Assembly (NCBI RefSeq): GCF_030864005.1
Contig: NZ_CP132976.1
Coordinates: 992,001 to 1,056,000, forward strand
Direction of reading: 5' to 3'
Source of the DNA: Achromobacter seleniivolatilans
Lineage (GTDB): Bacteria; Pseudomonadota; Gammaproteobacteria; Burkholderiales; Burkholderiaceae_B
Length of the DNA: 64,000 nucleotides
Each line of letters starts with the position of its first letter. The first letter of the stretch is position 1. A program made the position numbers and the translations under genes. Positions 16,527 through 25,097 of the stretch are shown piece after piece. The notes beneath the pieces are model-generated. The model saw nothing but the letters and a program-made list of their open reading frames with translations. It was not told the origin of the DNA and searched no databases.

Positions 16527-18215
16527 GGGCGTCGTCGGCGTGGTAGGCGTTGTAGGCGCCGTCGGGTCAGTTGGTATCGTGGGCACGTTCGGATCAACAG
16601 GCGTGACGACTTCTCCCACGCTATTGACCGTCAATACCAAGTTGCTGGTGCCGGCCTCATTGACTTGCGTACCGGTGACGATGCCGTTGGGCGCGCCATT
16701 AATGCGATAGAGCAGAGCGCTTTCGTTGTAGTTCGTACCCACGGCATTGGCGCTGATGACGACATAGCGCTGGCCCGGTGCAAAGGCAAAGGCGTTGACC
16801 TTTTGGAGCGCGACCGCGGAGCCAGCGGCGACGGTGGCAGCTCCTGTGACGACCAGTCGGCCATAACCCGCATCGGACGCCGGGTTGCCCGACGTCGTGG
16901 CAAAGGGCGACACGCCGATTTGCAGGGTTGCGCCCGCAGCTTGCGTGTAGTTGCCGCTAATCGTGATTGGGTTGTTGACCTGCAAGGTGGCGCCGGTATT
17001 GGCTACCGTGGCGGTCGGAGCAGGACCCGTCGGCTGGAGATTGATATGGCTGTTGAGCAGCAAGTTGCCGCTGCCGAATTCCAAGGTTGGCGACAAGGAA
17101 GCGATTTGGCCGATGGTGCCATTGGCGCCAGTGATTGTGCCGAACTGGTTGTTTGAGCCGCCATTAATGGTCAGGCTGTGACCCGAGCCATCGGCGATAT
17201 TGCCAGCAATGGTGCCGCTATTGTTCAAGATGCCCAGCGTGCCATTTCTGCCCACTGCAATTGCGTATTCTTGGCCCCCGATCAGGCCGCTGTTGTTCAG
17301 TACCGACAGGGTCGCAGGGTCCCCATTTCCAGCCAATGAACCAACGATCAGGGCTATACCACTATTGCCGTTGCCGCCGGCGATGCCTGTAGCGGTGATG
17401 GTTCCGGAGTTGGTCAGCGTGCCGATCGAGCCTGTATTGGACAAGCCTGCATTGGCCCGGATCGTGCCTTGGTTCAAGAAGTTATTGATGGTACCGCTGG
17501 TTTCCATGGCGGCAATGCCGCCTATTGTTTCGGACCCGGCAATGACGCCGGTGCTGCCATTGACCAGATTCCCGATCGTGCCGCTATTTAAAATGGCAGT
17601 GTCGGCAATGGCATTGATGGTGCCCGTATTGGTCAGCGTGCCAATATTTCCGGTGGTCAGGATGGCATTGCGGGCAGTGCCGGTCAGGGCGCCCTGGTTG
17701 TCCATCGACATAATTGTGCCGTCGTTCCACAGGCCGCCCCCAGCGCTTATGGTGCCAAGGTTGCTCAAATTGACAATGATACCGTCGGTATAGATGGCGG
17801 AGACGGCGGGTCCGCCTCGTATCAGGCCACTGGTGTCGTTCGTCAAACTACCGATGACGCCAAGGTGTTGGATGGCGGCGCGCCCTGTGCTGCTAATCGT
17901 GCCTTGATTCAATACTGACGTGATCAACGCTCCAACGGTAACGCCCAAGCCGCCGACGCCTTCGATCACCCCTTGGTTGTGCAGCGAGCCGAGGGTGCCG
18001 CTAGTCGCAGTGAGCGGGAAGCCTGGCTGGAAATCCGTGATCGTGCCGTTGGTGGTCACCGTAACATCGCCGGCTCCCCATGCTACGGCGCTCACGATTG
18101 TGTCGACGATGTAGGGGCCGCCAGCGGCTCCGGCAACTTGGAGCGTGGAGCTCAGAGCTGCGGCCATGGCGATGGCGAGGGTGGTTTTACGGGGGAACGG
18201 CACGCGGGAAGTCAT
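15378..18215 (-). CDS. Type V autotransporter adhesin-like protein, copy 2
   Basis: A 945-residue protein with the same plan as copy 1. The start at 18215 gives MTSRVPFPRKTTLAIAMAAA and a signal peptide ending near AGAAGG. The passenger repeats (IGTLTNTGTINAIADTAIL, LVNGSTGVIAGSETIGG) are diverged and fewer than in copy 1. The distal passenger is clearly homologous, the Pro/Thr linker has extra TPT units, and the barrel is nearly identical, ending LRLRQLF. It is the promoter-proximal gene of the pair and divergent from an AraC-family regulator, which probably controls both. The passenger halves look less GC-rich than neighbouring genes, but this was not computed. Confidence 0.9.
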   Translation of the reverse strand: MTSRVPFPRKTTLAIAMAAALSSTLQVAGAAGGPYIVDTIVSAVAWGAGDVTVTTNGTITDFQPGFPLTATSGTLGSLHNQGVIEGVGGLGVTVGALITSVLNQGTISSTGRAAIQHLGVIGSLTNDTSGLIRGGPAVSAIYTDGIIVNLSNLGTISAGGGLWNDGTIMSMDNQGALTGTARNAILTTGNIGTLTNTGTINAIADTAILNSGTIGNLVNGSTGVIAGSETIGGIAAMETSGTINNFLNQGTIRANAGLSNTGSIGTLTNSGTITATGIAGGNGNSGIALIVGSLAGNGDPATLSVLNNSGLIGGQEYAIAVGRNGTLGILNNSGTIAGNIADGSGHSLTINGGSNNQFGTITGANGTIGQIASLSPTLEFGSGNLLLNSHINLQPTGPAPTATVANTGATLQVNNPITISGNYTQAAGATLQIGVSPFATTSGNPASDAGYGRLVVTGAATVAAGSAVALQKVNAFAFAPGQRYVVISANAVGTNYNESALLYRINGAPNGIVTGTQVNEAGTSNLVLTVNSVGEVVTPVDPNVPTIPTDPTAPTTPTTPTTPAIPPIPATIANSYASLNGLAQYTGISDPALLNLFNAGQALRLGSASDANQAGAKLAPVNSSSTARAADAATINVVNLISQRNDSVRLGQAGGSGVATGDSGPTWAAWGQAFGGHASQNQRDNVDGYGANFGGLLLGLDRGIGERWRVGGVVSYSGTEVDFKDNTSGNSTHVDSYGFMAYGSYTANTWYTNLSAGLVEQRYRTKRSVDFTGFQGDAHGRFDGQQYVVRAEAGVPIAAGATTITPLAALTYNYVRQDGYTETGGNGAALSVGSTNATSVTSDLGVKFARDFSTSYGTLTPELQLGWRHEFRNNKVLTNASFAGDPTGATAFTTVGASPVRDAALVSAGLTLLKSNNLSISARYELQAGSGFVSQAGGLRLRQLF

Positions 18216-18281
18216 GGTTTGGGCTGCATAGGGAAGGGCTGAATTCCGCAATAAGGCGCTGCGGTTAGCTCGCTAGAATAG

Positions 18282-18354
18282 TTACTTTTTGTGTTTTCGC
18301 TATACACGGCGTCTCAAATTTGCAAAATTCTGTAGCTAGTACCTTACTTTTTGT
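18282..18354. promoter_or_regulatory. Direct repeats flanking the autotransporter promoter
   Basis: TTACTTTTTGT occurs at 18282-18292 and again at 18344-18354, 62 bases apart, which is close to six helical turns. The two copies bracket the promoter at 18298-18326 and lie between it and the divergent AraC gene. Direct repeats are the usual site form for AraC-family proteins. Confidence 0.5.
18298..18326 (-). promoter_or_regulatory. Candidate promoter of the autotransporter operon
   Basis: On the minus strand TTTGCA, 16 bases, TATAGC, with the start of transcription predicted about 75-80 bases before the ATG at 18215. A related block is found at 12129-12157. Confidence 0.55.
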
Positions 18355-18396
18355 TGTTATTTCCCCGCGTTTTCAGATCACCTGACATCTTTACGC

Positions 18397-19434
18397 ATGC
18401 TTCGTAACGCCCAGCCATTTAGCGTGAGCCCACCCGTTATCCCCAACGTAATCCGTCACCGTTTTAATGTTTCCGACGCGCCGCCTCAACGGCGCTTACT
18501 GGCTTGGAGGGAGCGTGTTGGCCATGTGATCGACGTCCTGCCGGGCAGGGAGGATCTGGCCAGGCCGTTCAATGCCTCGATCGATCGTTACGATGTGGGC
18601 AGACTGCGCTTCACTGACTGCCGGTCGGATGCGATGTTGTTGGAGCGATCTTTGGTGCGCATTTCCCGCGACCGTGTCCGAGATTTCGCTTTTCACGTCT
18701 TTCTTGAGGGTGGCGTGGACGACCTTGTGATGCGCAGCGCGTCGCCGCCGCGGCGCTCCGAATCCCCTGCGATGGCAACGGTGCTGGTGCTGGATCTGAG
18801 CCAGCCTGTGCGTATGCAGCGCCATGCGTGCCGGGTCTTGACGATTTTTGTGCCGCCGGATCAGGTGCAGGAAGTGTTTCCTGATCCGCAGATGTTGCAC
18901 GGCCGCACGATGCAAAGCGATTCGCCTTTAACGTGCCTGGCGGTCAGCGAAATAGCCGCTTTGAGTCAGACCATTGATCGCCTGAGTGCAGTAGCTGCCG
19001 AGACGGCTGTGACCGGCTGTGCACGCCTGCTGCTAGCGGTGTTTGCCAAGCAGGCGGGCCTGGCTGGCAATGCTCGCGCGGCGGCGCGCGCTGCCATGTT
19101 TGGCGAGGTGCGGCGTTATATTCAGGCCAATCTGCACCAGGCCGATCTGTCGCCAGAATCGGTGTTGGCCGCGCAAGGCTTGTCGCGCCCCACGATGTAC
19201 CGCTTGTTTCAGCACGAAGGCGGGTTAGGCGCCTACATTCGTAATCAACGGCTGAGGCAAGCTGCCGAAGAGCTGATCCGCTACCCGGAGCTTGCCGTCA
19301 TGGGGATCGCATACGGCTTGGGTTTTGGCAGCGCTTCGGATTTCACGCGGGCGTTCCGGCGCGCCTATGGCATGTCGCCGCAGGAATTCCGCGAGCAGTC
19401 GTGGCAGTGGCCGGATCGGATGCTTTGTGGTTGA
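18397..19434 (+). CDS. AraC-family transcriptional regulator
   Basis: A 345-residue protein. The N-terminal ~200 residues resemble the cupin-like AraC_binding_2 domain (ARPFNASIDRYDVGRLRFTD, CRVLTIFVPPDQVQEVFPD). The C-terminal ~100 residues carry the two HTH motifs: LSPESVLAAQGLSRPTMYRL and AVMGIAYGLGFGSASDFTRA, ending FRRAYGMSPQEFRE. It is divergent from the autotransporter pair, with two direct repeats between the genes, so activation of those genes is a reasonable guess. The ATG at 18397 lacks a clear ribosome binding site. Confidence 0.9.
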   Translation: MLRNAQPFSVSPPVIPNVIRHRFNVSDAPPQRRLLAWRERVGHVIDVLPGREDLARPFNASIDRYDVGRLRFTDCRSDAMLLERSLVRISRDRVRDFAFHVFLEGGVDDLVMRSASPPRRSESPAMATVLVLDLSQPVRMQRHACRVLTIFVPPDQVQEVFPDPQMLHGRTMQSDSPLTCLAVSEIAALSQTIDRLSAVAAETAVTGCARLLLAVFAKQAGLAGNARAAARAAMFGEVRRYIQANLHQADLSPESVLAAQGLSRPTMYRLFQHEGGLGAYIRNQRLRQAAEELIRYPELAVMGIAYGLGFGSASDFTRAFRRAYGMSPQEFREQSWQWPDRMLCG

Positions 19435-19475
19435 TGAACGTGCAGGGACCGATGCCGGCAGACGCGGTGCTGTTG

Positions 19476-20330
19476 TCAGGCGGTTTTTCCCCCGTCTTCA
19501 TAGAGCTGCCAAGCGTCTCGCGCACTGAAGTCTTGATGGATCATGGCCATCAGCGCCCGCACCACCGCCGACGGATTGGCATGCTGGTACACATTGCGGC
19601 CATACACCAACCCGACCGCCCCTTGGTCCAGCAGCTCACGCGAACGTTCAAAGACCCGCCGTAAATCTTCCCGGCCGCCTCCGCGCACCAGAACCGGGCA
19701 GCGGGCCGCCTGCACGACGCGATGGAAATCCCCGGTCTCTGTGGTGGGATCGGCCTTGATGATGTCTGCGCCCATTTCCCGAGCCAGCCGCACGAGCGTC
19801 ACGATTTTTTCCGCGTCGCCGTCCACCATATAGCCGCCGCGCGCGGAGTGCGGCGCCATGACTAGCGGTTCGATCATCAGCGGCATGCCATAGCGATCGC
19901 AGTCGGCGCGCACGCGAGCGATGTTAGCCACGCACTGGCGGAACAGGTCGGGCTCGTCGGGCAGCATGAACAGATTGACCACCACGCAGGCTGCATCGCG
20001 TTGCACCGCTGGCAGGACCGGGTCTTGTGTGTTTTGCAGCACCGCCCACATGACGCGGTGGATGGTGGCGTTGTAAGGGTTGCCCATGTCCAGCCGCATG
20101 ACCAGCGCCGGTTTGTTGCGGCCGGGGCGTTGCTGCAACAGATCGGCCTGGCCGTAGTTCAGCTGGATGGCGTCCGGCTGCGCGGCAGCCAGTTGTTCTA
20201 TGACGGCGGGCATGTCTTCCAGGCCGTCCAGAAAACCGGGTTCGTTGCAGACGCCGTGGTCCACGGCGATATCCAGGCAGCGCCCGGCATTTAGCAGCCG
20301 GTTCAGGCGCGCTTCTTTGTGATGCAGCAT
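19476..20330 (-). CDS. DhnA/LsrF-type class I aldolase
   Basis: A 284-residue TIM-barrel protein of the DhnA/LsrF/DeoC superfamily. Landmarks are RCLDIAVDHGVCNEPGFLDG at the first strand, the lysine in ADIIKADPTT that would form the Schiff base, and the phosphate-binding segment VLVRGGGRED with GLVYGRNVYQH. It should cleave or condense a phosphorylated keto-sugar made by the kinase and dehydrogenase at 25097-28353. It is the last gene of a leftward operon, 16 bases after the aldo/keto reductase. The exact sugar phosphate is not evident from sequence. Confidence 0.85.
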   Translation of the reverse strand: MLHHKEARLNRLLNAGRCLDIAVDHGVCNEPGFLDGLEDMPAVIEQLAAAQPDAIQLNYGQADLLQQRPGRNKPALVMRLDMGNPYNATIHRVMWAVLQNTQDPVLPAVQRDAACVVVNLFMLPDEPDLFRQCVANIARVRADCDRYGMPLMIEPLVMAPHSARGGYMVDGDAEKIVTLVRLAREMGADIIKADPTTETGDFHRVVQAARCPVLVRGGGREDLRRVFERSRELLDQGAVGLVYGRNVYQHANPSAVVRALMAMIHQDFSARDAWQLYEDGGKTA

Positions 20331-20346
20331 GGTCGATTCCTTGGAG

Positions 20347-21327
20347 TCAGTCCAGTGTCTTCAGGTGGCGGGCGGCGGCTGCGTCGATGGCTGCGATGGC
20401 GTCCGCGTTCAACGTCAGCCGGGCGGCTGCGGCGTTCTGTATGGCTTGCTGCGGCGTGCGGGCGCCGCACAGGGCGGTGCTGACACCGCCTTTGCGCGTG
20501 GTCCAGGCAATCATCAGTTGCGCGGCAGAGCAGTCCAGGCGTTGTTGCAGGGGGGCTATGTCTTGAAAGAACGCTTTGAGCCGTGCGCGGTTGGTCTCGG
20601 AAAAGCGGGGATTCCCTGCGCGCTGATCGTCGCCCGTGAATTGCCGCGAGGGGTCGATCGGGCCGGCCAGCAGCCCAAGCGCCAGGGACGAATATCCCAA
20701 AGAGGCCACGCCATGTTGCTGGCACAAGGGCAGCAGCGTGGATTCGATCTCGCGGTCGATCAGGCTGTAGCGTTCCTGAATGGCGTCAACTTGCCCATGC
20801 CGCAGGTACTCCGCCAGGGTGTCTGCCGTGACATTGCTGACGCCAATCGCGCGAATCTTGCCCTGGCGTTTCAGGTCCAGCAGCGCGTCCATCGTCTCCG
20901 CAACCGGCGTGGTGCTGTCCTGCCAGTGCGTGATGTAGAGGTCGATATAGTCCGTCTGCAAGCGCGCCAGGCTTTGCTCTGCTTCATGGAAGATCGAATC
21001 GCGGCCCAGGTAGCGATGGACCGGGCGGCCGTCTTCGTCAAAGAAATACGTGCCTTGCTGCGTGTGCCACACCAGACCGCATTTGGTGGCGATGATGGCG
21101 TCGTGGCGCCGTCCTTTCAGTGCGGCGCCGACCAGTGTTTCTGCATGGCCCAAGCCGTAGGCGGGCGCGGTGTCGATCAGGCGCACGCCAGCATCGACCG
21201 ACGCCCGTATGGCGTCAACCGCCGCCGCATCGTCCCCGCCGCCCCACATCCAGCCGCCCATGGCCCAGGTGCCCAGGCCGACGGTTTCGCATTCGATGCC
21301 CGAAGCACCCAGTGTCGTTGTGTTCAT
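20347..21327 (-). CDS. Aldo/keto reductase
   Basis: A 326-residue NADPH-dependent oxidoreductase. The start at 21327 (MNTTTLGASGIECETVGLGT) has AAAGGA upstream and overlaps the permease stop by 4 bases. The catalytic set Asp-Tyr-Lys-His is visible: LIDTAPAYGLGHAE, IIATKCG and LYITHWQD. It lies between a sugar permease and an aldolase, so it probably reduces or oxidises an aldehyde intermediate of the same pathway. It resembles the YajO/IolS-like branch. Confidence 0.9.
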   Translation of the reverse strand: MNTTTLGASGIECETVGLGTWAMGGWMWGGGDDAAAVDAIRASVDAGVRLIDTAPAYGLGHAETLVGAALKGRRHDAIIATKCGLVWHTQQGTYFFDEDGRPVHRYLGRDSIFHEAEQSLARLQTDYIDLYITHWQDSTTPVAETMDALLDLKRQGKIRAIGVSNVTADTLAEYLRHGQVDAIQERYSLIDREIESTLLPLCQQHGVASLGYSSLALGLLAGPIDPSRQFTGDDQRAGNPRFSETNRARLKAFFQDIAPLQQRLDCSAAQLMIAWTTRKGGVSTALCGARTPQQAIQNAAAARLTLNADAIAAIDAAAARHLKTLD

Positions 21328-22358
21328 CGGTGTCCTTTCTTGACGTTCATCAGGTGGTCGACGGTGACGGCGGCAAGCAGGATCAGGCCTTTGACCACGT
21401 CCTGCCAATACGGCGACACGTCCAACAGAATCAAAGAGCTGGTGACGACCGACAGCAGGGCCAGACCCAGCACCGCGCCCAATACCGTGCCCGATCCGCC
21501 TTTCAAACTGGCCCCGCCGATCACCACGGCGGCGATGACGTTCAACTCCATGCCCATGCCAAAGGTAGGCGTGGCGGCGCCGAAGCGCGCGGTGTAGATG
21601 ACGCCGGCCAGCCCCGCCAGAGCGGAGCACAACACGGTGACCCAGAACTTCACACGGCCCGTGCGAATGCCGGAATAGAGCGCTGCCTTTTCGTTGCTGC
21701 CGGTGTAGAACACCTTGCGCAACAGGGCCGCGCGGCGCAGCGCGAAGTCGCTGATGATGACAATGACGGCAAATATCAGGATGACTGCGGGGATGCCCGC
21801 GATGACGCCCTGGCCGATGAACTTGAACTGAGCAGGCAGAGAGAATAGCGACTGCGGCGTGCCTTGCGTAATGGCCAGCGACAGGCCGCGCACGATCACC
21901 ATGAATGCCAGCGACGCAATGAAATGGCTCAGGCCGATACGGGTGACGCAAAGGCCGATCAGCGCGCCGACCACGCCGCTCGCGGCGATGGCTACCAGGC
22001 TGGCCGTCCACGGGTCTACACCCATCAGGAACAGCTTGCCGGTAATGACCATGGCCATGCAGACGACTGACCCTACCGACAGATCGATGCCGCCGACGAT
22101 CACCAGCAAGGTCATGCCGACTACCACGATGCCTTCGATGGAAAACGAGAGCAGCATCGCCCGTATGTTTTCCCAGGTCAGAAAATGCGGCGATGCGAAG
22201 CTCATGCCTATGGCGAGCAGGGCGATGATCAGCAAGAGTCCGGCTTCGCGCATGCTCGCCAGCCGGTGGCGCAGCTTTGTTTCTGGCGCATGGCGCGGGG
22301 GCGCCATGCCGGCGTCTGCCAGCAAGACGGCGTCGGCGGAGGGTTTGAGTTCGGACAT
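21324..22358 (-). CDS. Sugar ABC transporter permease (RbsC/XylH-like)
   Basis: A 344-residue polytopic membrane protein. After a polar N-terminus it has about ten hydrophobic segments, with VVGMTLLVIVGGIDLSVGS and ELNVIAAVVIGGASLKGGSG as the two signature loops of BPD_transp_2 permeases of monosaccharide importers. The start at 22358 (MSELKPSADAV) overlaps the ATPase stop by one base. A single permease gene implies a homodimer in the membrane. Confidence 0.93.
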   Translation of the reverse strand: MSELKPSADAVLLADAGMAPPRHAPETKLRHRLASMREAGLLLIIALLAIGMSFASPHFLTWENIRAMLLSFSIEGIVVVGMTLLVIVGGIDLSVGSVVCMAMVITGKLFLMGVDPWTASLVAIAASGVVGALIGLCVTRIGLSHFIASLAFMVIVRGLSLAITQGTPQSLFSLPAQFKFIGQGVIAGIPAVILIFAVIVIISDFALRRAALLRKVFYTGSNEKAALYSGIRTGRVKFWVTVLCSALAGLAGVIYTARFGAATPTFGMGMELNVIAAVVIGGASLKGGSGTVLGAVLGLALLSVVTSSLILLDVSPYWQDVVKGLILLAAVTVDHLMNVKKGHR

Positions 22359-23881
22359 CAGATTGTCTCCTCGGCGGCCAGGCCGGAAGCCAGCCGTAGC
22401 AGCCGTTCTTCGGTCATGTCGCTTGCTGCCAGTTCGCCCGCCAGACGGCCGTCGCGGATGACCAGCGCCCGGTCGCACAGGCCGATGATTTCTGGCAGTT
22501 CAGATGAGATCACCACCACGCCCACGCCCTGATTCGCCAGATCGCGCAAGAGGTGATGGATCTCAGATTTGGCGCCCACATCCACGCCACGCGTAGGTTC
22601 GTCCATCAGTAGCACGGCGGGTTTCGTGGCCAGCAATTTGGCGATGGCCACTTTTTGCTGGTTGCCGCCTGACAGGCTGGCGGCGTCGATCGCCACGCCG
22701 TCCGACTTCAGTTTGAGCTTGGCGCCCAGGTCCATCGCCAGCCGCCGTTCGGCGTGCCGCCGTAGTAAACCAAAGCGCGAACTGATGCGTGCAAGCGCCA
22801 TGGATGAAATGTTCTGCTCTATGGGCAGTTCCAGGAACAGGCCGGCGGCCTTGCGGTCTTCGCTCAGGTAGGCAATGCCTTGGCGCAATGCGTCGCCATA
22901 CCGGCGCAGGCGTAGCGGTTTTCCACGCAGGCGCACCGCACCGCGCTTTGCACGGCGCAGGCCGCAAATCGTTTCAGCCAGCTCAGTGCGCCCCGCGCCC
23001 ATCAAACCGGAGATTCCCAGGATCTCGCCGCGCAGGAGCGTGAACGAAATGCCGTGCACGCTGACCTCGTCGGCGATGTTGTCGACCTCAAGCAAGGGGA
23101 CGCCGGGCGCATCGGCGGGCGCTAGTCTGGGCGGGTAGTAACTGCCCAGGTCGCGTCCGACCATGCTACGCACCAGGGCATCGGGGGTAATGTCCGCCAG
23201 ATTCGCGCACAGCACATCACGGCCATCTCGCAGCACCGTGACGCGGTCGCAATGCTGGAAAATCTCGGCCATGCGATGGCTGATATAGATGATGCCCATG
23301 CCTTGGGCTTTCAGATCATGCAAGACGCGGAATAGGGCGACAGACTCCACTTCCGTCAGCGCGGCAGTGGGTTCGTCCAGGATCAAGACCTTGCAATCGA
23401 GCGTCAGCGCCTTGGCAATTTCCACCAGCTGCTGGCTGGAAATGCCCAGCTCGTCCACGCGCCGCCCCGGATCGATATCCTGGCCCAAACGTGCCAGCAC
23501 CTGGGCTGCGCGCTCATTCAGGCTGGCGAAGTCCATCCAGGCGCGCGGCCGGGTGGCGATTTCGGGCATGAAGATGTTTTCGGCCACCGTGGCGTCGCCG
23601 CACAGCGCGATTTCCTGATGAACCAGCCCGATGCCTAAGCGCATGGCGTGGGCGGGGCCGGTGATGGTCACGCGTTCGCCGTTCAGGCGTATCAGGCCTT
23701 CATCAGGCGCGTGTATGCCGTCAATCACCTTCATCAGGGTCGATTTGCCGGCGCCGTTCTCGCCGCAAAGGGCATGAATTTCGCCCCGTTGCAGCGAGAA
23801 ATGCACGCCGGCGAGCGCCCGGGACGCGCCAAACCGCTTGGCGATGCCGTGCAGTTCCAGCAGCGGCGCGGGGGCGGTCAT
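22358..23881 (-). CDS. Sugar ABC transporter ATP-binding protein, two fused ATPase domains
   Basis: A 507-residue protein of the RbsA/XylG/MglA class. The first domain carries GENGAGKSTLMKV (Walker A) and VLILDEPTAAL (Walker B). The second has a degenerate P-loop (LMGAGRTELAETI), which is normal for this family, a full LSGGNQQKV signature and LLMDEPTRGVDVG. The N-terminus overlaps the binding-protein gene by 4 bases. It energises uptake of the same sugar as its neighbours. Confidence 0.95.
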   Translation of the reverse strand: MTAPAPLLELHGIAKRFGASRALAGVHFSLQRGEIHALCGENGAGKSTLMKVIDGIHAPDEGLIRLNGERVTITGPAHAMRLGIGLVHQEIALCGDATVAENIFMPEIATRPRAWMDFASLNERAAQVLARLGQDIDPGRRVDELGISSQQLVEIAKALTLDCKVLILDEPTAALTEVESVALFRVLHDLKAQGMGIIYISHRMAEIFQHCDRVTVLRDGRDVLCANLADITPDALVRSMVGRDLGSYYPPRLAPADAPGVPLLEVDNIADEVSVHGISFTLLRGEILGISGLMGAGRTELAETICGLRRAKRGAVRLRGKPLRLRRYGDALRQGIAYLSEDRKAAGLFLELPIEQNISSMALARISSRFGLLRRHAERRLAMDLGAKLKLKSDGVAIDAASLSGGNQQKVAIAKLLATKPAVLLMDEPTRGVDVGAKSEIHHLLRDLANQGVGVVVISSELPEIIGLCDRALVIRDGRLAGELAASDMTEERLLRLASGLAAEETI

Positions 23882-24918
23882 TCGTTGATGCCCTTGGTGC
23901 CACGGCGCGCCAGGTATTTATCCCAATAGAAGTCGTCGGCATTGGCTTTGCTGACGATGGACAAACCGTTGTCCAGAAAGGGCACGGCCATCGGGTTGGT
24001 GCCGTTGCGTTTGGCGTCGTTCATGGGGTCGATCAATTGCTGGTTGCGCGCCAGGAACAGCAGCATCATGCCCATGTAACCCTGCACGCCTTGGTTCGGA
24101 TTCACCGAGCCGTACACCTCGCCCGACTTGATCATGTCCAGAATCTTGGCGTTGACGTCGCAACACAAGACCTTGATGTTTTTCTTGGTTTCGATGCTGG
24201 CCTGCGCCGCGCCCAATGCGGAATTGGCTTCGGGCATGAATAGCGCGGCCAAGTTGGGGTTGGCCTGCGCCAGGCTCAAGGTGGCTTGGTAGGCCTTGTT
24301 CGGATCTTGGTTGCTGGCGGCGCGACCCACCAGCTTCATGCCGGGGTGTTGCGTCTTCATGCGGTTGATAAAGGCCGCGATGCGGCGGTCGTGGTTGTCC
24401 TGGCCGGGATTTTCCAGCACGGCATAGTCGCCTTTGCCGTTCAAGGCGGCGGCGATGGCATCGGCGGCCTGAGCGCCTTCACGTTCGTTGTCCGACGTGA
24501 CGAAAGAGACGCGCTTGGAATTGGGCGAATCCGCGGCAAAGGTCACGACAGGGATGCCCATCGCGGCGGCGCGGTTGATGGGTTCGATGAACGGGTCCGG
24601 GTTCATCGGATGCAGCAGGATGCCAGCGGGCTTGCGCGCCAGTTCTTGCTCGAAGGACGCCAGTTGTTTATTGACGTCGTATTCGGGCGTGCCCGAGTAG
24701 CGCGTCTTCACGCCCAGCGTGCGGCCCAGCTGTTTCATCATTTCGTAGACCGGGAACCAGTACTCAACCCCCGACACCATGACGTTCATGACATACACGT
24801 CGCTGTTGGCGCCTTTCAGGCCGGTCCCTTGCGCGGCGGGCGCGCTTTGTGCAAAGGCATTGGCTCCTGCCAGGCTGGCGCCCGCAGCGGCTACGGTCTT
24901 CAAGAAATCTCGTCTCAT
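23878..24918 (-). CDS. Periplasmic sugar-binding protein of the ABC importer
   Basis: A 346-residue protein of the type I periplasmic-binding (RbsB-like) family. The N-terminus MRRDFLKTVAAAGASLAGAN with AFAQ is a TAT-like signal (RRDFLK) followed by a cleavage site. Core landmarks are the strand PAGILLHPMNPDPFIEPINR, the loop GIPVVTFAADSP, and DNHDRRIAAFINRM. First gene of the leftward operon, starting 179 bases from the divergent kinase. The ligand is unknown, and the neighbouring genes suggest a polyol or pentose/tetrose derivative. Confidence 0.92.
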   Translation of the reverse strand: MRRDFLKTVAAAGASLAGANAFAQSAPAAQGTGLKGANSDVYVMNVMVSGVEYWFPVYEMMKQLGRTLGVKTRYSGTPEYDVNKQLASFEQELARKPAGILLHPMNPDPFIEPINRAAAMGIPVVTFAADSPNSKRVSFVTSDNEREGAQAADAIAAALNGKGDYAVLENPGQDNHDRRIAAFINRMKTQHPGMKLVGRAASNQDPNKAYQATLSLAQANPNLAALFMPEANSALGAAQASIETKKNIKVLCCDVNAKILDMIKSGEVYGSVNPNQGVQGYMGMMLLFLARNQQLIDPMNDAKRNGTNPMAVPFLDNGLSIVSKANADDFYWDKYLARRGTKGINE

Positions 24919-24997
24919 CTTGCGCTCCTTTTCCTCGCATTGATCCAGTGCCTGATGGCGCGGATACCCGGTGGTAAGCCTGATTGGCTTGACTCGT

Positions 24998-25097
24998 TGT
25001 TATGACATCGACTGAACTATATGGCAGGCAAATTATTTCTTTTACTAGGGGAAACACTGCTATCCTGCTGAAAAATTATCTAGACAATGTCATAACA
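24998..25097. promoter_or_regulatory. Inverted operator pair in the divergent sugar-cluster promoter
   Basis: TGTTATGACAT (24998-25008) and its exact complement ATGTCATAACA (25087-25097) are 89 bases apart. One lies near the leftward promoter, the other touches the kinase start codon. They are the best candidate sites for the GntR protein encoded at 28350, which could bind both and loop the DNA. Confidence 0.6.

Noticed and set aside
12235..18215. CRISPR-like or satellite repeats suggested by regular patterns in the autotransporters
   Set aside because: The periodicity is that of degenerate ~20-residue beta-helix repeats in protein, not exact DNA repeats with spacers.
11043..18215. Genomic island or transposon boundary around the autotransporters
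   Set aside because: No transposase, integrase, tRNA end or target-site duplication was seen.
20329..21597. 422-codon + strand frame opposite the aldo/keto reductase and permease
   Set aside because: No recognisable domain, and it crosses the boundary of two well-supported genes.
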